From the NCBI GenBank assembly GCA_050952845.1, contig JBMNLP010000001.1, forward strand, positions 558,001-622,000: 64,000 nucleotides of DNA, in the 5' to 3' direction. Numbering within the stretch: the first letter of the stretch is position 1; each line of letters opens with the position of its first letter. A model generated the notes under the pieces. The model was not told where the DNA came from. It saw only the letters and a program-made list of their open reading frames with translations, and ran no database searches. Below are positions 62,090-64,000 of this stretch, piece after piece. This DNA comes from JAGVSV01 sp050952845 (GTDB taxonomy: Bacteria; Bacillota; Clostridia; Christensenellales; Aristaeellaceae). The translations under genes and the position numbers were made by a program.

Positions 62090-63048
62090 GCAGGTTGCGC
62101 ATCGCGTTCATGGGCACGCCGGCATACGGCGCGGTGTCGCTTCAGGCGCTTGTGGATGCCGGCTATCAGGTGTGCGGCGTGTTTACCCAGCCCGACAGGC
62201 CGCGGGGCCGCCGCGGCAAGACGCAGCCGCCGCCCGTCAAGCTGTTGGCGCAGCAGCACGGCATCCCGGTTTTTCAGCCTGCAAGAATCAGCCGGGACGG
62301 CATAGACGACCTCAGGCGCCTGCAGCCGGACCTTGCGGTGACGGCGGCGTTTGGGCAGATATTGTCCCAGGAGCTGCTGGATATCCCCCGGCTCGGCACG
62401 GTCAACGTACATGCGTCGCTGCTGCCCGCTTACCGGGGCAGCGCGCCGGTTAACTGGTGCCTGATCCATGGCGAAACCGTCACCGGCGTCACCACCATGA
62501 TGACCGACAGGGGCATCGACACAGGCGACATCCTGCTGCAGCGGCAGACCGAAATCGCCCCCGATGAAACGGCGGGGCAGCTGACCGACAGGCTGGCGGC
62601 AATGGGCGCCGGCCTGCTGGTTGAAACCATCGCCCTGCTGGAAAAAGGGACGTGTCCCAGAACCAGGCAGGATGAACGCCTGATGAGCTACCATCCCATG
62701 CTGAAAAAAGAAATGGGACGGATTGACTGGTCGCTGCCGGCTGACCGCATCGTCAACCTCGTGCGGGGGCTGAACCCATGGCCCTGTGCTTTTACCGATT
62801 CGCCCCATGGCACCCTGCGGCTGCTTACCGCCAGGGCGGAGCAAGGCGAAGGTGCTCCCGGCACCGTGCTGGAGGCGGAGGGCAAGCGCGGCTTGCTGGT
62901 CGCGGCGGGAGAAGGCGCCGTCCGCGTGCTGACCATGCAGGCGCAGGGTGGCAAAGCCATGCCGTCGCCGGATTACCTGCGCGGGCATGCCCTCCCGCCG
63001 GGCACATTGCTGGCGTCCTCTGAGCGGGAAGCGGAAGGAATATCATGA
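62086..63048 (+). CDS. fmt: Methionyl-tRNA formyltransferase
   Basis: A 320-residue enzyme that formylates initiator Met-tRNA with 10-formyl-THF. Motifs: FMGTPAYGAVSLQAL, NVHASLLPAYRGSAPVNWCL (catalytic Asn/His), GVTTMMTDRGIDTGDIL, and a C-terminal OB fold. GTG start at 62086 overlaps the def stop (GTGA), coupling the enzymes that add and remove formyl groups. Confidence 0.95.
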   Translation: MSRLRIAFMGTPAYGAVSLQALVDAGYQVCGVFTQPDRPRGRRGKTQPPPVKLLAQQHGIPVFQPARISRDGIDDLRRLQPDLAVTAAFGQILSQELLDIPRLGTVNVHASLLPAYRGSAPVNWCLIHGETVTGVTTMMTDRGIDTGDILLQRQTEIAPDETAGQLTDRLAAMGAGLLVETIALLEKGTCPRTRQDERLMSYHPMLKKEMGRIDWSLPADRIVNLVRGLNPWPCAFTDSPHGTLRLLTARAEQGEGAPGTVLEAEGKRGLLVAAGEGAVRVLTMQAQGGKAMPSPDYLRGHALPPGTLLASSEREAEGIS

Positions 63049-64000
63049 GCGATCAGAAACAAAACGACCATAAAAAGAACCGGCAGCCCCCTGCCCGGCA
63101 GAACAGGGCAAGGCCGGGCGGCAGCCTGCGCGACAACAGGCGGCCGTCTTACGGCAAGCCTGCGCCTCGTTCAGCTGGTGATCGTCCGGCGGGAGACCGT
63201 CCTTATGGTAGGCTTGCTCCGCGCCCTGCAGGCGACCGTCCCGAAGATGACCGTTCTTATGGAAAACCCGCTCCCCGTCCTGTTGGCAAGCGCCCCTATG
63301 GAAGGCCTGCTCAGCGTCCGGCTGGCAAGCGTGCACATGGCACGCCGCAGCAACCTGTGCGCGTGTCGATCACTGCGCGCCGCGCGGCGCTGGGCGTGCT
63401 GGACCGCGTGCTGACCGAAGCCGGCTATTCATCGCTGTCGCTGGATGACATGTTCCGCGGTATCAGGCTTGATCCCAGGGACAAACGGCTGGTGACCAAG
63501 CTGGTATACACAACATTGGAAAACCTCTATCGCATCGACCATGCCCTGGCGCCGTTTTTAGAGGACCCGGATAGCCTGGAGCCGCGGGTTCGAAACCTGC
63601 TGCGCATGGGCGCCTGCCAGATTTTGTTCATGGACCGCATCCCGGACAGCGCCGCGGTGAATGAAGCAGTCAACATCACGCGGGATATCGGCCTGGAAAG
63701 CCTGACGGGGCTGGTCAACGGCGTGCTGCGCAGCCTGATCAGGGGCCTGCATGACATTGCCTGGCCGTCCGAGGAGGAGGGCGCGCGCTACCTGTCCGTC
63801 ATGTATTCCTATCCATTGTGGTTGGTGGAGCTGCTCCGGCAGGCTTACGGCGAGGAGGAGGCGCAACGCATCATCAAATACCGCGTCAGCGATCCGGCGG
63901 TTACCATCCGTCCCAACCTGATGAGAACTACGGCGGAGCAGTTTGATGCGCTGTTAGCTGCCAAAGGCTGGCGGATTTGGCAGGGCGTGATGCCCATGGC
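63045..64000 (+). CDS. rsmB: 16S rRNA m5C967 methyltransferase RsmB, 5' part with a long basic N-terminal extension
   Basis: An open frame from ATG 63045 (overlapping the fmt stop) to the window end, 318 codons. Residues ~108-250 form the NusB-like RNA-binding domain (ARRAALGVLDRVLTEAGYSS, then YTTLENLYRIDHAL, LLRMGACQILFMD and NEAVNITRDIG), as in RsmB/Sun. The catalytic domain lies beyond the window. The first ~107 residues are an Arg/Pro/Gly-rich disordered extension built of four imperfect units around YGKPAPR and GDRP, rare in RsmB. No stop codon appears in the frame. Confidence 0.85.
   Translation, partial: MSDQKQNDHKKNRQPPARQNRARPGGSLRDNRRPSYGKPAPRSAGDRPAGDRPYGRLAPRPAGDRPEDDRSYGKPAPRPVGKRPYGRPAQRPAGKRAHGTPQQPVRVSITARRAALGVLDRVLTEAGYSSLSLDDMFRGIRLDPRDKRLVTKLVYTTLENLYRIDHALAPFLEDPDSLEPRVRNLLRMGACQILFMDRIPDSAAVNEAVNITRDIGLESLTGLVNGVLRSLIRGLHDIAWPSEEEGARYLSVMYSYPLWLVELLRQAYGEEEAQRIIKYRVSDPAVTIRPNLMRTTAEQFDALLAAKGWRIWQGVMPM

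Noticed and set aside
1..64000. CRISPR arrays, tRNA or rRNA genes
   Set aside because: No regularly spaced direct repeats with unique spacers were seen and I recognised no tRNA or rRNA sequence.

Overview
The window looks like a chromosomal stretch of an anaerobic Gram-positive bacterium (Bacillota, class Clostridia) with a GC-rich core genome. Support: the housekeeping order yicC-remA-gmk-rpoZ-coaBC-priA-def-fmt-rsmB, strong AGGAGG ribosome sites with frequent TTG/GTG starts, LplB/YtcP-type sugar permeases, RqcH, and a corrinoid methyl-transfer module with a RACo-type activator. The exact genus cannot be told from the sequence alone.

Layout. 1-3.95 kb: a decayed PEBP-family gene, a long non-coding stretch of repeats, and a plasmid/phage-type primase-helicase (CHC2-Toprim-RepA) flanked by G-rich repeats in opposite orientation. 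3.95-11.7 kb (minus): a glycan-use operon of two permeases, a solute-binding protein, a GH36 alpha-galactosidase and a GH29-like fucosidase, split by IS110 copy A exactly at the ribosome site of the galactosidase. 12-16.7 kb: an MBL-fold hydrolase, a GH92 alpha-mannosidase and glutamine synthetase. 16.8-26.1 kb: a divergent sugar-catabolism cluster. Its minus arm holds a YjbQ protein, FGGY kinase, amidohydrolase, fucose-isomerase-like protein and Gfo/Idh/MocA oxidoreductase; its plus arm holds a SIS isomerase, DeoR regulator, triose-phosphate-isomerase-like enzyme and a second YjbQ. 26.3-30.8 kb: a corrinoid module (corrinoid protein, UroD-type methyltransferase, two tandem DUF2284 proteins, RACo-like activator). 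30.8-31.6 kb: an M20-type peptidase remnant carrying one small inverted-repeat element, with a second element of the same core just after it. 31.6-40.9 kb: core genes (GNAT, ArsR, TldE/TldD, YchF, an ATP-grasp protein, NadD, a methyltransferase, RqcH). 41-55.9 kb (minus): an AT-richer defence island that I read as a BREX type 4 locus: a 1006-aa uncharacterised protein, BrxP, BrxC, PglZ, a short BrxL and a 65-aa Cys-rich protein. Its brxP is cut by IS110 copy B. 56.1-64 kb: the core operon yicC to rsmB, running off the window.

Main points of interest. (1) Two identical IS110 copies 44 kb apart let the element ends, the shared TGAGGAG target and a candidate bridge RNA be read directly: both guides of one loop match the element's own ends, and another loop carries the GAGGAG of the target. 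(2) The BREX-4 locus is led by a large uncharacterised protein, has a BrxL without the usual C-terminal part and shows no methyltransferase gene; it is probably crippled by the IS, since removing the IS restores a 778-codon brxP. (3) Two ~160-bp miniature elements share one core but have unrelated ends; one sits in a peptidase gene with a TA duplication, and removing it restores the frame. (4) The primase-helicase gene lies between G-rich repeats, with iteron-like copies upstream.
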